This document shows, piece by piece, positions 1 to 7,933 of a stretch of 64,000 bases of DNA; position 1 is the stretch's first letter, and every line of letters starts with the position of its first letter. The DNA comes from Bacteroidales bacterium (GTDB lineage Bacteria; Bacteroidota; Bacteroidia; Bacteroidales; G3-4614). The stretch is from NCBI GenBank assembly GCA_015061035.1, contig SUXK01000001.1:186001-250000 (forward strand). The letters are read 5' to 3'. The position numbers and the translations under genes were made by a program. Under the pieces are notes generated by a model. It saw only the letters and a program-made list of their open reading frames with translations. It did no database searches and was not told where the DNA came from.

Positions 1-86
1 CTTATAAATATGTTTTAGAAGACAAGGGAATGGAGTTCTCGTCAAAAGCAAAACGTTGGCAAATATCAGCAGCATATATATTTTAA
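1..86 (+). CDS. C-terminal end of a protein, probably outer membrane (partial)
   Basis: Reading frame 3 is open from the window edge to a TAA at 84-86 and gives about 27 residues ending in SAAYIF. A final aromatic residue (Phe) after alternating polar and hydrophobic residues is the usual ending of an outer-membrane beta-barrel strand, so a barrel protein is the best guess. The rest of the gene lies outside the window. The next gene starts 13 bases downstream on the same strand, which suggests co-transcription. The fragment is too short for a family call. Confidence 0.45.
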   Translation, partial: YKYVLEDKGMEFSSKAKRWQISAAYIF

Positions 87-99
87 TAGATAATGGATT

Positions 100-594
100 A
101 TGAAAAAAATAGTTTTAGCAATAATTGTGGCAGTGGTAGGGTTGAGTATCTTTTCTTCGTGTGGTGACTCCGATGATAACTCAAATATGTATAATTGGAA
201 AGACGTATGGTATGCCTTTGATATGGTAGAGGATGCAACCTCTCTAAAAGGACTACATGTTGATATAACTTACGTTGACAGAGTTGCCCTTGAGCGTCAA
301 TATGATTATAAAGGTTTTGGCCAATGGGATACAATATTTACACGCCTACCATGGGGATTTATACCCCGAATGAAGGCAACAATAATTCAACCCGAAGATG
401 TAGTATTTACAGAGAGCGATTTTCCTGCAGTAATTCATCTTAAGATGGGAATATCAGAAGGGGATCAACTTCCAGTCCGTTTAGAGGTAACTGAGGAGTT
501 TGAAACACTTTCAGATTTTACAAAATATATAAACGATAAGGCGAAGAAAACCTATAAGATATATCCAGCCTCTACTGAGATTGAAAAAGAGTAA
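100..594 (+). CDS. small lipoprotein of unknown function
   Basis: The 164-residue protein starts with a lipoprotein signal: Lys-Lys, a hydrophobic stretch, then IFSSC with the lipidated Cys at residue 21. The next residues (GDSDDN) are acidic, as is common in surface-directed Bacteroidetes lipoproteins. The mature part has no motif I recognise. It is rich in aromatic residues and short beta-type segments and may be a small periplasmic or surface-attached beta domain. It follows the partial upstream gene by 13 bases and is closed by a strong terminator at 611-647, so it is probably the last gene of that transcript. The function is unknown. Confidence 0.85.
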   Translation: MKKIVLAIIVAVVGLSIFSSCGDSDDNSNMYNWKDVWYAFDMVEDATSLKGLHVDITYVDRVALERQYDYKGFGQWDTIFTRLPWGFIPRMKATIIQPEDVVFTESDFPAVIHLKMGISEGDQLPVRLEVTEEFETLSDFTKYINDKAKKTYKIYPASTEIEKE

Positions 595-610
595 TTCTTT
601 AATTATATGT

Positions 611-647
611 AAAAATACGGATTGTCTTTAAAACAATCCGTATTTTT
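611..647. terminator. bidirectional intrinsic terminator
   Basis: A perfect 15-bp stem (611-625 with 633-647) has a 7-nt loop. There is an A-run on the left and a T-run on the right, so it works on either strand. It lies between the convergent lipoprotein gene (+) and the Sel1-repeat gene (-). Confidence 0.9.
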
Positions 648-712
648 TTATATCTGTTTTAAAACCTGTTGAAATTGTTCAGACTTTAAAATAAGTCTTT
701 TAATATTGATCT

Positions 713-1546
713 CTATTGTTGCCCATTATTAATGGCGTCAAGTTTAAGTTGGGCTTTTTGAAGACCTTTTTCGGCAGCCTTACCATACCACTCTTTAGCC
801 TTCTCAATATCACCTTTGGTAACGGCACTCTCTCCTAAATAGAACTGGGCATCAACGCAACCATCTTCGGCGGCTTTGTTAATCCATATCATAGCCGAGT
901 CGGCATTTTGGGTAATGCCACCCCTGCCAATCATATACATTTGTCCCAAATAGAATTCAGCATTAGGATAACCTAAGGCAGCGGCTTTTCTCCAAAGTTC
1001 AGCCGTCTTTAAAGTATTTGTTTGAACACCTTGTCCTCTGCTATTATACATACCTCCAAGGAAGAACATTGCTTTGGCATCGTTTTGCTCTACAGCCATT
1101 TCGAACCATTTTGCCGCTTTAGTATAGTCGCGTGGAATACCTTTGCCTCTGTAATACATCTCTCCAAGATCTGATTGAGCAGTAGCGTAGCCATTGTTTG
1201 CCGATTTCTCATACCAAGCAGCCGCTTCGGGGTAACTCTTGTGAACACCTCTTCCCGAGTAGTATAGTGAACCAATAATATATTGAGCCTCTGCGCTATT
1301 GTTATTTGCGGCTTCGGTGTAGCACTCCAATGCTTTGGCAAAATCGGCGTGAGTCATACCCAAACCATCAAGATACATATCTCCTAAAAGAATCTTTGCA
1401 TTGTTGCAATCGGGTAGTTGTTGAGCAATAGTTAATGCGGTTTTGTAGTCGCCACTATCAAATGCACTTTTTGCCTCTTCGTAAGTTTGGGCATAACCAT
1501 TAACAGCAGTCAATAACAGGATTGACATCAAAATAAAAATTTTCAT
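713..1546 (-). CDS. secreted Sel1-repeat (TPR-like) protein
   Basis: The 277-residue protein has an N-terminal signal peptide ending near VNGYAQ (about residue 20). About six Sel1-like repeats follow, roughly residues 50-270, with the recurring pattern AQxxLGxMYxxGxGV....A..W...AA..G. Sel1 repeats form alpha-solenoids that mediate protein-protein contacts. The protein is probably periplasmic. It sits 11 bases after rfbC on the same strand and is likely co-transcribed with it, but no functional link to dTDP-rhamnose is evident. The binding partner is unknown. Confidence 0.9.
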   Translation of the reverse strand: MKIFILMSILLLTAVNGYAQTYEEAKSAFDSGDYKTALTIAQQLPDCNNAKILLGDMYLDGLGMTHADFAKALECYTEAANNNSAEAQYIIGSLYYSGRGVHKSYPEAAAWYEKSANNGYATAQSDLGEMYYRGKGIPRDYTKAAKWFEMAVEQNDAKAMFFLGGMYNSRGQGVQTNTLKTAELWRKAAALGYPNAEFYLGQMYMIGRGGITQNADSAMIWINKAAEDGCVDAQFYLGESAVTKGDIEKAKEWYGKAAEKGLQKAQLKLDAINNGQQ

Positions 1547-1557
1547 AATCAGTCTCT

Positions 1558-2103
1558 TTAAAAATATTCAGCATCAATAAACTTAATACCATGCTTATCT
1601 TTTTCCGACATAATAATATTCATGCCCTCAATTGGCCATTCAATACCTAAATCCTTGTCATCAAAAGAGATAGTAATCTCTTCTTTAGGGGCATAAACAT
1701 TGTCAACCTTGTAAGCAAAGGTTGCACTCTCCGAAACAACTAAAAAACCATGAGCAAAACCACGAGGGATGAACAGCATCTTTTTGTTTTCATCCGATAG
1801 TTCTACCATAACATGTTTTCCAAAGGTTGGAGACTCTTTTCTTAAATCAACGGCTACATCAATAACCTTACCTGATAATACCCAAACCATTTTTGCTTGA
1901 GAATAATCTCCTTTCTGGTAGTGCAGACCTCTTAAAACTCCTCTTGACGATAGTGATTGATTGTCCTGAATAAAATCAACCGTTCCAATCTCTTTGTCGA
2001 ATAACTCCTTACGATACCTCTCAACAAAGTAGCCTCTGCTATCGCCAATAAAATTGGGGGTAATTACATAAACCCCATCAATATTGGTTTTTTCAAAAAT
2101 CAT
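1558..2103 (-). CDS. rfbC: dTDP-4-dehydrorhamnose 3,5-epimerase
   Basis: The 181-residue RmlC cupin enzyme carries out the third step of dTDP-L-rhamnose synthesis, epimerising dTDP-4-keto-6-deoxyglucose at C3 and C5. The catalytic residues line up with the family: His61 in LRGLHYQ, Lys71 in AKMVWVLSGK, Tyr131 in FAYKVDN, and the IPRGFAHGF strand. The length is the usual one. The other rml genes (rfbA, rfbB, rfbD) are not adjacent, so the pathway is scattered or this gene has separated from its cluster. It feeds rhamnose into surface polysaccharides, which fits the export and glycosyltransferase genes elsewhere in the window. Confidence 0.95.
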   Translation of the reverse strand: MIFEKTNIDGVYVITPNFIGDSRGYFVERYRKELFDKEIGTVDFIQDNQSLSSRGVLRGLHYQKGDYSQAKMVWVLSGKVIDVAVDLRKESPTFGKHVMVELSDENKKMLFIPRGFAHGFLVVSESATFAYKVDNVYAPKEEITISFDDKDLGIEWPIEGMNIIMSEKDKHGIKFIDAEYF

Positions 2104-2498
2104 AGTGTGTAGAAATAAATCAATATCAAATATTTTTATGTTTAACTTTTGCTAAGTTACAATATTTCTATTAAAAATAATATTCTTTATCAAAAAAAAA
2201 TATTGCATCTCTTAAATAATTCACTAATAAAATTGAATTAAAAATTTATTTAGTCTATAAAAATAATTATTTAGCAGATAATAATTGTACTTTTGTATAG
2301 TGTGTTATTTTATTAACAGACAAACAATATACTTTTATATAACAAAATAATACTTGCTCGGTAACTATCAGATAAACACATGAATATGAGTAAAATAGAG
2401 GTTTTTTTATTTTGCTCAATATTTTATAAATGTGCAAAAATGGTTATCTGCTAATGTTAAAGTTTGGTATATAATTTATATATTTTGGTCTAAAAAAT

Positions 2499-2528
2499 TT
2501 GTTAGAGGAGTTATATACTCTACCTTTG
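2499..2528 (+). promoter_or_regulatory. Bacteroidetes-type promoter with no gene downstream
   Basis: TTG at 2499-2501, a 19-nt spacer and TACCTTTG at 2521-2528 match the -33/-7 consensus exactly. The expected start is near 2535. No + strand protein gene follows before the terminator at 2587-2620. Confidence 0.7.
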
Positions 2529-2534
2529 TAGGTG

Positions 2535-2620
2535 AAAGTAGTCATACTTCCTCAATTTTTTTTGGTTAAACTATTCTATATTTAAGATAGGCAGATTCGT
2601 GAGAATGTGCCTATTGTTTT
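2535..2620 (+). ncRNA. candidate small RNA (~85 nt)
   Basis: The segment runs from the predicted start of a consensus promoter to an intrinsic terminator. It contains a 5' hairpin (2536-2540 with 2545-2549, loop GTCA), then a run of eight T at 2556-2563. The terminator stem is 2587-2593 with 2608-2614, with an inner 4-bp stem closed by GTGA, and it is followed by TGTTTTTT. The terminator has its U-run on the + strand, so it does not primarily serve the minus-strand HAD gene that ends at 2621. The existence of the RNA is inferred and no family is recognised. Confidence 0.45.
2587..2620 (+). terminator. intrinsic terminator of the candidate small RNA
   Basis: A 7-bp outer stem (ATAGGCA/TGCCTAT) encloses a 4-bp inner stem and is followed by TGTTTTTT. 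It abuts the stop codon of the convergent HAD gene. Confidence 0.7.
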
Positions 2621-3289
2621 TTATATTGCTTTGTTATTCTGATATATATCCCAAATATCCTCGCATGTGTCAGCAAAATTAATTGCTCCGTTCTCCTCCA
2701 ACTCTTTCCGAGTTCTAAATCCCCAAGTAACACCAATGAAGGTCAATCCCTCAACCCTACTGGCAGTTTGTGCATCAACTCCAGAATCTCCAATATAAAT
2801 AGTCTCTTTGGCGCAAACATTAGCGCACGCTAAAATCTCATTAATAACATAAGGGTTAGGTTTGATAGGAATACCCTCTCTCTGTCCTAATACCTTTATG
2901 AAATCAATATCCCCAAAGTAACTCTTAATAATAGACTCGGTAGCCTCTTGATATTTATTTGAAGCAACAGCCAGCATGCAACCATCGCACATTAATTTAT
3001 GTAGTAACTCCACAATCCCATCGTAAGGTTTGGTAAAAACATTGTTGTTCTTTGAGTAGTGCCACAAAAAATACTCTCTCATCTCCCTTAAAGTCTTAGC
3101 ATCCCTTCCCTCTTCGGGGAGAGCCCTCTCTATAAGTTTCATAATACCATTCCCTACAAAAAAGTTATAGGCATTAACAGGGTGTGGCTCGTAGCCGCAC
3201 ATCTTCAAAGCGTAATTGCAACTTTCAGCAAGGTCACCAATTGAGTTTAAAAGAGTACCATCTAAATCAAAAATAGCAAGTTTATACAT
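2621..3289 (-). CDS. HAD-family phosphatase, phosphoglycolate phosphatase-like
   Basis: The 222-residue haloacid-dehalogenase-fold hydrolase has motif I DLDGTLL at the N-terminus (nucleophile and general-acid Asp), motif II VASN, and motif III/IV IYIGDSGVDAQTA. The large helical cap between motifs I and II puts it in the Gph/PgmB-like subgroup. The substrate is unproven; phosphoglycolate or a sugar phosphate is plausible. I start it at 3289 (MYKLAIFDLDG). A longer frame reaches a TTG at 3335-3337, but that TTG reads better as the -33 promoter element and lies upstream of the predicted transcription start. Confidence 0.88.
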   Translation of the reverse strand: MYKLAIFDLDGTLLNSIGDLAESCNYALKMCGYEPHPVNAYNFFVGNGIMKLIERALPEEGRDAKTLREMREYFLWHYSKNNNVFTKPYDGIVELLHKLMCDGCMLAVASNKYQEATESIIKSYFGDIDFIKVLGQREGIPIKPNPYVINEILACANVCAKETIYIGDSGVDAQTASRVEGLTFIGVTWGFRTRKELEENGAINFADTCEDIWDIYQNNKAI

Positions 3290-3306
3290 GTGTAAAATAT
3301 TTTCTG

Positions 3307-3337
3307 CGAAAGTAAAAAATATTCTAAACTCAGTCAA
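3307..3337 (-). promoter_or_regulatory. promoter of the HAD phosphatase gene
   Basis: On the minus strand, TTG (3335-3337), 20 nt, then TACTTTCG (3307-3314). The transcript start would be near 3300, about 10 nt before the ATG at 3289, which settles the start codon. Confidence 0.6.
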
Positions 3338-3405
3338 TAGTATAAAGCAAATAACAGAGTAAAATATAAATCTAAAATTGTTGATAACTTTTTATGCTTT
3401 TGAAT

Positions 3406-3435
3406 TTGAAACACAATTAATGTTTCTTAAATTTG
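3406..3435 (+). promoter_or_regulatory. dnaE promoter
   Basis: TTG at 3406-3408, a 19-nt spacer and TAAATTTG at 3428-3435. The expected start near 3442 leaves only 7 nt before the ATG at 3449 but 25 nt before the ATG at 3467, which favours the second. Confidence 0.7.
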
Positions 3436-3466
3436 TAAACTAACCCAAATGCTCAAAATAAATAAT

Positions 3467-6400
3467 ATGTCGTTACAGCCTTTTGTACATTTACACGTAC
3501 ATACGCACTACTCAATACTTGACGGACAAGCATCCGTTTCTGCTTTAGTTGATAAGGCCATAGCCGATAATATGCGAGGAATGGCAATGACCGATCATGG
3601 AAACATGTTCGGAATAAAAGAGTTTTATAACTATGTAAATAAGAAAAACTCAGGAGTAAAGTCTGAAATAAAAACTCTTACAAAAAAGATAGAAGCATTA
3701 AAGAGTGAAGGTGCAGAAGAGGCAATGATAGCGGAGGTGGAGGCGGCCCTTTCGCAACAAAAACAAAAGATATTCAAACCAATTCTCGGGTGCGAAATGT
3801 ATGTTGCACGAGGTGAAAGTCGTTTCAGTAAGCAATCAAAACATGAGCAGGGAGGTTATCATTTAGTAGTGTTGGCAAAGAATCTTACAGGTTACCACAA
3901 TCTGATAAAATTGGTATCACATGCGTGGACCGAAGGATTTTATATGCGCCCACGTACTGACCGCGATGATCTCAAAAAATACAGCGAAGGCTTAATAGTG
4001 ACATCGGCATGTTTGGGTGGAGAGGTGCCACAAAAAATCCGCCACGGATTAATCTCAGAAGCAGAGGAGGCAATTGAGTGGTATAAGAGCGTATTTGGCG
4101 ATGATTACTATCTTGAGTTACAACGACACAAAGCAACTGTGCCTCGAGCAAATCACGAAACCTTTCAAATACAGCAAGAGGTAAACGAAGTTATTATTTC
4201 ACTTGCCCAAAAGCATAATGTAAAACTGATCTGTACAAATGACGTACACTTTGTAAACGAAGAGCATGCCGAGGCACATGACCGATTAATATGTCTAAGT
4301 ACAAGTAGAGACTTAGATGATGAGACACGTATGCTCTACTCAAAGCAGGAGTGGTTTAAAACAACAGAGGAGATGAACAAAGTATTTACCGATATTCCAG
4401 AGGCACTGGCAAATACAAATGAGATATTAGACAAAGTAGAGTTCTACTCAATTGACAATCCTCCCATTATGCCAACCTTCAATATCCCCGAAGAGTTTGG
4501 AACAGAGGAGGAGTACCGACAAAAATATTCGCACCAAGATATATTTGATGAGTTTACGCGTGATGAGAACGGAAATGTTGTCTTATCGCAAGAGGATGCT
4601 GAAGCAAAGATTGCCCGATTAGGAGGATATGACAAATTGTACCGAATAAAATTTGAAGCAGATTACCTCTCAAAATTGGCGTATGATGGAGCGGCAAAAC
4701 GATATGGAGAGTTAACTCCTGAGTTGCAAGAACGAATGAACTTTGAACTCTATATAATGAAGACCATGGGTTTCCCTGGTTACTTCCTTATAGTACAAGA
4801 CTTCATTGCTGCAGCACGTAATATGGGAGTGTCGGTAGGTCCGGGACGTGGATCGGCAGCAGGCTCTATGGTAGCATATTGTTTAGGAATAACTCAAATT
4901 GATCCAATAAAATATGACCTTCTTTTTGAGCGTTTCTTAAACCCTGATCGTATATCGCTTCCCGATATTGATATTGACTTTGATGATGATGGTCGAGGCG
5001 AGGTGTTGCGATGGGTAACAGAGAAGTATGGAGCAAATAAAGTAGCCCATATTATCACATACGGAACAATGGCGGCCAAGATGGCAATCAGAGATGTAGC
5101 CCGTGTAGAAAAACTTCCATTAAGCGATGCCGACAAATTAGCAAAATTAATCCCTGCACACTTGCCAGAGGTTGACGGTAAAGAGCCAAAAATAAATATA
5201 AAGAACTGCGTAAAATATGTCCCCGAGTTAAAAGAGGCGGCCGAAAATGGTGATGACCTTACACGAGAAACAATGCTCTATGCCGAGATGTTAGAGGGAA
5301 ACGTACGCGGAACAGGAGTGCATGCTTGTGGAACAATAATCTGTCGTGATGATATAACCGATTGGGTGCCAGTGAGTACCGCTGACGACAAGGAGACAAA
5401 AGAGAAACTGCTTGTAACTCAATATGAGGGCTCTGTAATTGAGGATACAGGATTAATCAAGATGGACTTCTTAGGATTGAAAACTCTATCCATAATAAAA
5501 GAGGCAATCAAGAATATTAAGCAATCGAAGGGAGTTGAGGTAGATATTGATAACATACCTATTGATGACAAATTAACCTACGACCTATATAGTGCAGGAC
5601 GCACAATAGGAACATTCCAATTTGAGTCGCCGGGAATGCAGAGTCACTTGCGTAACCTCAAACCAACCACATTTGAGGATCTTATCGCCATGAATGCCCT
5701 CTACCGACCGGGACCAATGGAGTATATTCCGCAGTTCATTAAACGTAAACACGGAATAGAACCAATAGTTTACGATATACCCATTATGGAGCAGTATCTA
5801 AAAGATACTTATGGTATTACTGTATATCAGGAGCAGGTCATGCTTTTGTCGAGACTATTAGGAAACTTCACACGAGGAATGTCCGATGCTCTTAGAAAAG
5901 CGATGGGTAAAAAGATTCGCTCAAAACTTGACGAACTAAAACCAAAATTCATTGAAGGAGGAAAATCAAACGGACATGATCCTCAGGTTCTCGAAAAAAT
6001 TTGGGGAGATTGGGAGAAGTTTGCATCATATGCCTTCAATAAATCACATGCCACATGTTATTCGTGGGTAGCATATCAAACAGCCTACTTAAAGGCGCAC
6101 TATCCATCGGAGTATATGGCGGCGGTATTGAGTCGCAATATCTCCGATATAACCGAGATTACCAAGTTTATGGATGAGTGTAAAGCAATGGGTATAAAAG
6201 TGCTATCTCCCGATATAAACGAAAGTAATCTTAAGTTTACAGTAAACAAAGAGGGAAACATCCGTTTTGGATTAGGAGCTGTAAAAGGGGTAGGTGAGAA
6301 TGCTGTAAAAGCAATAGTAGATGAACGCGAAAAAAACGGAATATATACATCAATATTCGATTTCGTTCAACGCGTGAATCTAAATGCATGTAACCGAAAG

Positions 6401-7339
6401 AATGTAGAGAATTTAATATTGGCAGGAGCATTTGACAACTTTAAAGAGATAACACGAGAGCAATTCTTTGGTACAAACCCCAAAGGAGAGACCTTCCTTG
6501 ATTTATTTATGCGATATGGTTCAAGTTATCAAGTAGATAAGATGCAGCAGCAGAATTCGCTCTTTGGAGGAGATATGGTAGTGGAGATACCTAAACCTGA
6601 GATCCCCAAAGTAGAGCCGTGGAGTGATTTGGAACGACTAAAAAAAGAGCGAGATTTGGTAGGAGTCTATCTCTCATCCCATCCATTACAACAATACTCA
6701 CTGTTAATGGATTATGTGTGCAATATAACATTAACCGACTTTAAAGACTCAATAGAAAAATACATAGGAAGTGAAGTGACATTCGGCGGAATTGTAATAT
6801 CTCTTTTTGAGGGAATAACAAAAAACAATGCAAAGTATGGAAGAATATTACTCGAAGACTATTCTGGAAGAGCAGAAGTACCTCTCTTCTCAAAAGACTA
6901 TGTAAATTATGGTTCATACGGAAAAGAGAACCTATATATTCTTATACAGGGAAAGATAGACCGAAGTAAATATAATAATAGAATATACTTTGCTATAAAG
7001 GATATATCATTAATGGAGGATGCCTCAAAGAAACTTATAACGGATTTGACAATAGTAGTTGATTCTCAAAACTTCGATTCCTCAAAAGCAAACGCTCTTA
7101 ATGAGTTGGTAAATAGATATGTTGGGGGAACAGGTAATTTGAAATTTGAGATAGTTGACAGAAGTTTAGGCTATTGTGTTCCACTATATTCACGTTCTAA
7201 AAAAGTAAGTATTGAACCTGCTCTGGTATCGGCACTCAAAGCAATAGACGGAATAGAGGTAAAAGTAAATGGTAAACTCATTGAACGAAAAGAGAAAGAA
7301 GTAGAAGAATCTTTTGAAGAAGAGTACATAACCGATTAA
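3467..7339 (+). CDS. dnaE: DNA polymerase III subunit alpha
   Basis: This is the replicative polymerase catalytic subunit, 1290 residues from the chosen ATG (1296 from the in-frame ATG at 3449). The PHP domain opens with FVHLHVHTHYSILDGQ and carries a charged helical insertion of about 40 residues before KPILGCEMYV. The polymerase domain has GPGRGSAAGS and the metal-binding PDIDIDFDDDGR (Asp at about 500 and 502 in this numbering). The fingers, the helix-hairpin-helix region (RFGLGAVKGVGENA) and a C-terminal OB fold (EVTFGGIVISLFEG...) follow in order. Proofreading is normally supplied by a separate DnaQ subunit, which is not here. Length and domain order are normal for a Bacteroidales DnaE. 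Confidence 0.97.
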   Translation: MSLQPFVHLHVHTHYSILDGQASVSALVDKAIADNMRGMAMTDHGNMFGIKEFYNYVNKKNSGVKSEIKTLTKKIEALKSEGAEEAMIAEVEAALSQQKQKIFKPILGCEMYVARGESRFSKQSKHEQGGYHLVVLAKNLTGYHNLIKLVSHAWTEGFYMRPRTDRDDLKKYSEGLIVTSACLGGEVPQKIRHGLISEAEEAIEWYKSVFGDDYYLELQRHKATVPRANHETFQIQQEVNEVIISLAQKHNVKLICTNDVHFVNEEHAEAHDRLICLSTSRDLDDETRMLYSKQEWFKTTEEMNKVFTDIPEALANTNEILDKVEFYSIDNPPIMPTFNIPEEFGTEEEYRQKYSHQDIFDEFTRDENGNVVLSQEDAEAKIARLGGYDKLYRIKFEADYLSKLAYDGAAKRYGELTPELQERMNFELYIMKTMGFPGYFLIVQDFIAAARNMGVSVGPGRGSAAGSMVAYCLGITQIDPIKYDLLFERFLNPDRISLPDIDIDFDDDGRGEVLRWVTEKYGANKVAHIITYGTMAAKMAIRDVARVEKLPLSDADKLAKLIPAHLPEVDGKEPKINIKNCVKYVPELKEAAENGDDLTRETMLYAEMLEGNVRGTGVHACGTIICRDDITDWVPVSTADDKETKEKLLVTQYEGSVIEDTGLIKMDFLGLKTLSIIKEAIKNIKQSKGVEVDIDNIPIDDKLTYDLYSAGRTIGTFQFESPGMQSHLRNLKPTTFEDLIAMNALYRPGPMEYIPQFIKRKHGIEPIVYDIPIMEQYLKDTYGITVYQEQVMLLSRLLGNFTRGMSDALRKAMGKKIRSKLDELKPKFIEGGKSNGHDPQVLEKIWGDWEKFASYAFNKSHATCYSWVAYQTAYLKAHYPSEYMAAVLSRNISDITEITKFMDECKAMGIKVLSPDINESNLKFTVNKEGNIRFGLGAVKGVGENAVKAIVDEREKNGIYTSIFDFVQRVNLNACNRKNVENLILAGAFDNFKEITREQFFGTNPKGETFLDLFMRYGSSYQVDKMQQQNSLFGGDMVVEIPKPEIPKVEPWSDLERLKKERDLVGVYLSSHPLQQYSLLMDYVCNITLTDFKDSIEKYIGSEVTFGGIVISLFEGITKNNAKYGRILLEDYSGRAEVPLFSKDYVNYGSYGKENLYILIQGKIDRSKYNNRIYFAIKDISLMEDASKKLITDLTIVVDSQNFDSSKANALNELVNRYVGGTGNLKFEIVDRSLGYCVPLYSRSKKVSIEPALVSALKAIDGIEVKVNGKLIERKEKEVEESFEEEYITD

Positions 7340-7396
7340 CAATTAGATAAATATAAAATATTTAAAATGTGTTGATAACTTCAACATAATAATTGG

Positions 7397-7426
7397 TTGC
7401 AAAATAAAAAAATATATATAAATTTG
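7397..7426 (+). promoter_or_regulatory. thioredoxin gene promoter
   Basis: TTG at 7397-7399, 19 nt, TAAATTTG at 7419-7426. The start near 7433 gives a leader of about 92 nt. Its 5' part can fold: 7449-7455 pairs with the ATCAATC that follows the GGGGGAG stretch, with a T7-containing loop. Confidence 0.7.
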
Positions 7427-7524
7427 TAAAACTAAAAAATAACAAGGCGGTTGATGCTCGTTTTTTTCGGGGGAGATCAATCGTGCAAGTAGTCCTCGAA
7501 AAATAAAAAAAAATAAAAAAAATT

Positions 7525-7839
7525 ATGGCATTAGAAGTTACCGATGGTAACTATCAAGAGTTATTATCAGGCGATAAATTAGTAGTAATAGATTTATGGG
7601 CAGAGTGGTGTGGCTCTTGTAAAGGCATGCTACCTACAATTGAGGAACTTGCAACAGAGTATGAAGGTAAAGCAATAATAGGAAAATGCGATACCGAAGA
7701 TAACTACGATTTAACAGATAACTATAAAGTTCGTAGTCTTCCAACAATTCTATTCTTTAAAGGGGGAGAGTTAGTTGATAAAATAGTAGGGTCAGCAACA
7801 AAAGCCGAATTAAAAGAGAAGATAGATGCAAATCTATAA
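7525..7839 (+). CDS. trxA: thioredoxin
   Basis: A 104-residue single-domain cytoplasmic thioredoxin that reduces protein disulfides. The active site is WAEWCGSC (Cys29 and Cys32), and the cis-proline loop is RSLPTI. The usual thioredoxin has CGPC; here the third position is Ser, which in the family tends to shift the redox potential and stability of the disulfide. There is no signal peptide, so it is cytosolic. It has its own promoter and an unusually long, structured and A-rich leader, and is closed by the hairpin at 7883-7910. Confidence 0.95.
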   Translation: MALEVTDGNYQELLSGDKLVVIDLWAEWCGSCKGMLPTIEELATEYEGKAIIGKCDTEDNYDLTDNYKVRSLPTILFFKGGELVDKIVGSATKAELKEKIDANL

Positions 7840-7882
7840 TCCCGTCATGTAAAAGAACAGCACCTAAAAGGTAAAAAAATAT

Positions 7883-7915
7883 GAGAGGGTAACTTATAAG
7901 TTGCCCTCTCTCTTG
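7883..7915. terminator. terminator between trxA and argF'
   Basis: An 11-13-bp stem (7883-7895 with 7898-7910, one G-T pair) is followed by TCTTGTTGT. It lies between convergent genes and probably serves both. Confidence 0.7.
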
Positions 7916-7933
7916 TTGTAGTTATAAAACTTG

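Larger units (their letters stand above)
2104..2620. other. 517-base gene-free region
   Basis: No convincing protein gene is present; the longest ATG frame I found is 24 codons at about 2381. The region is very AT-rich. It contains an 11-bp inverted repeat with arms at 2271-2281 and 2444-2454, and an isolated -7-like box TACTTTTG at 2288-2295. On the right it has a complete promoter and terminator pair, described separately as a candidate small RNA. It also separates divergently unrelated genes, so it may hold the rfbC promoter, although I could not identify that. Confidence 0.7.

Noticed and set aside
2381-2455. 24-codon ATG frame in the gene-free region
   Set aside because: Too short, no promoter at the right distance and no recognisable features.
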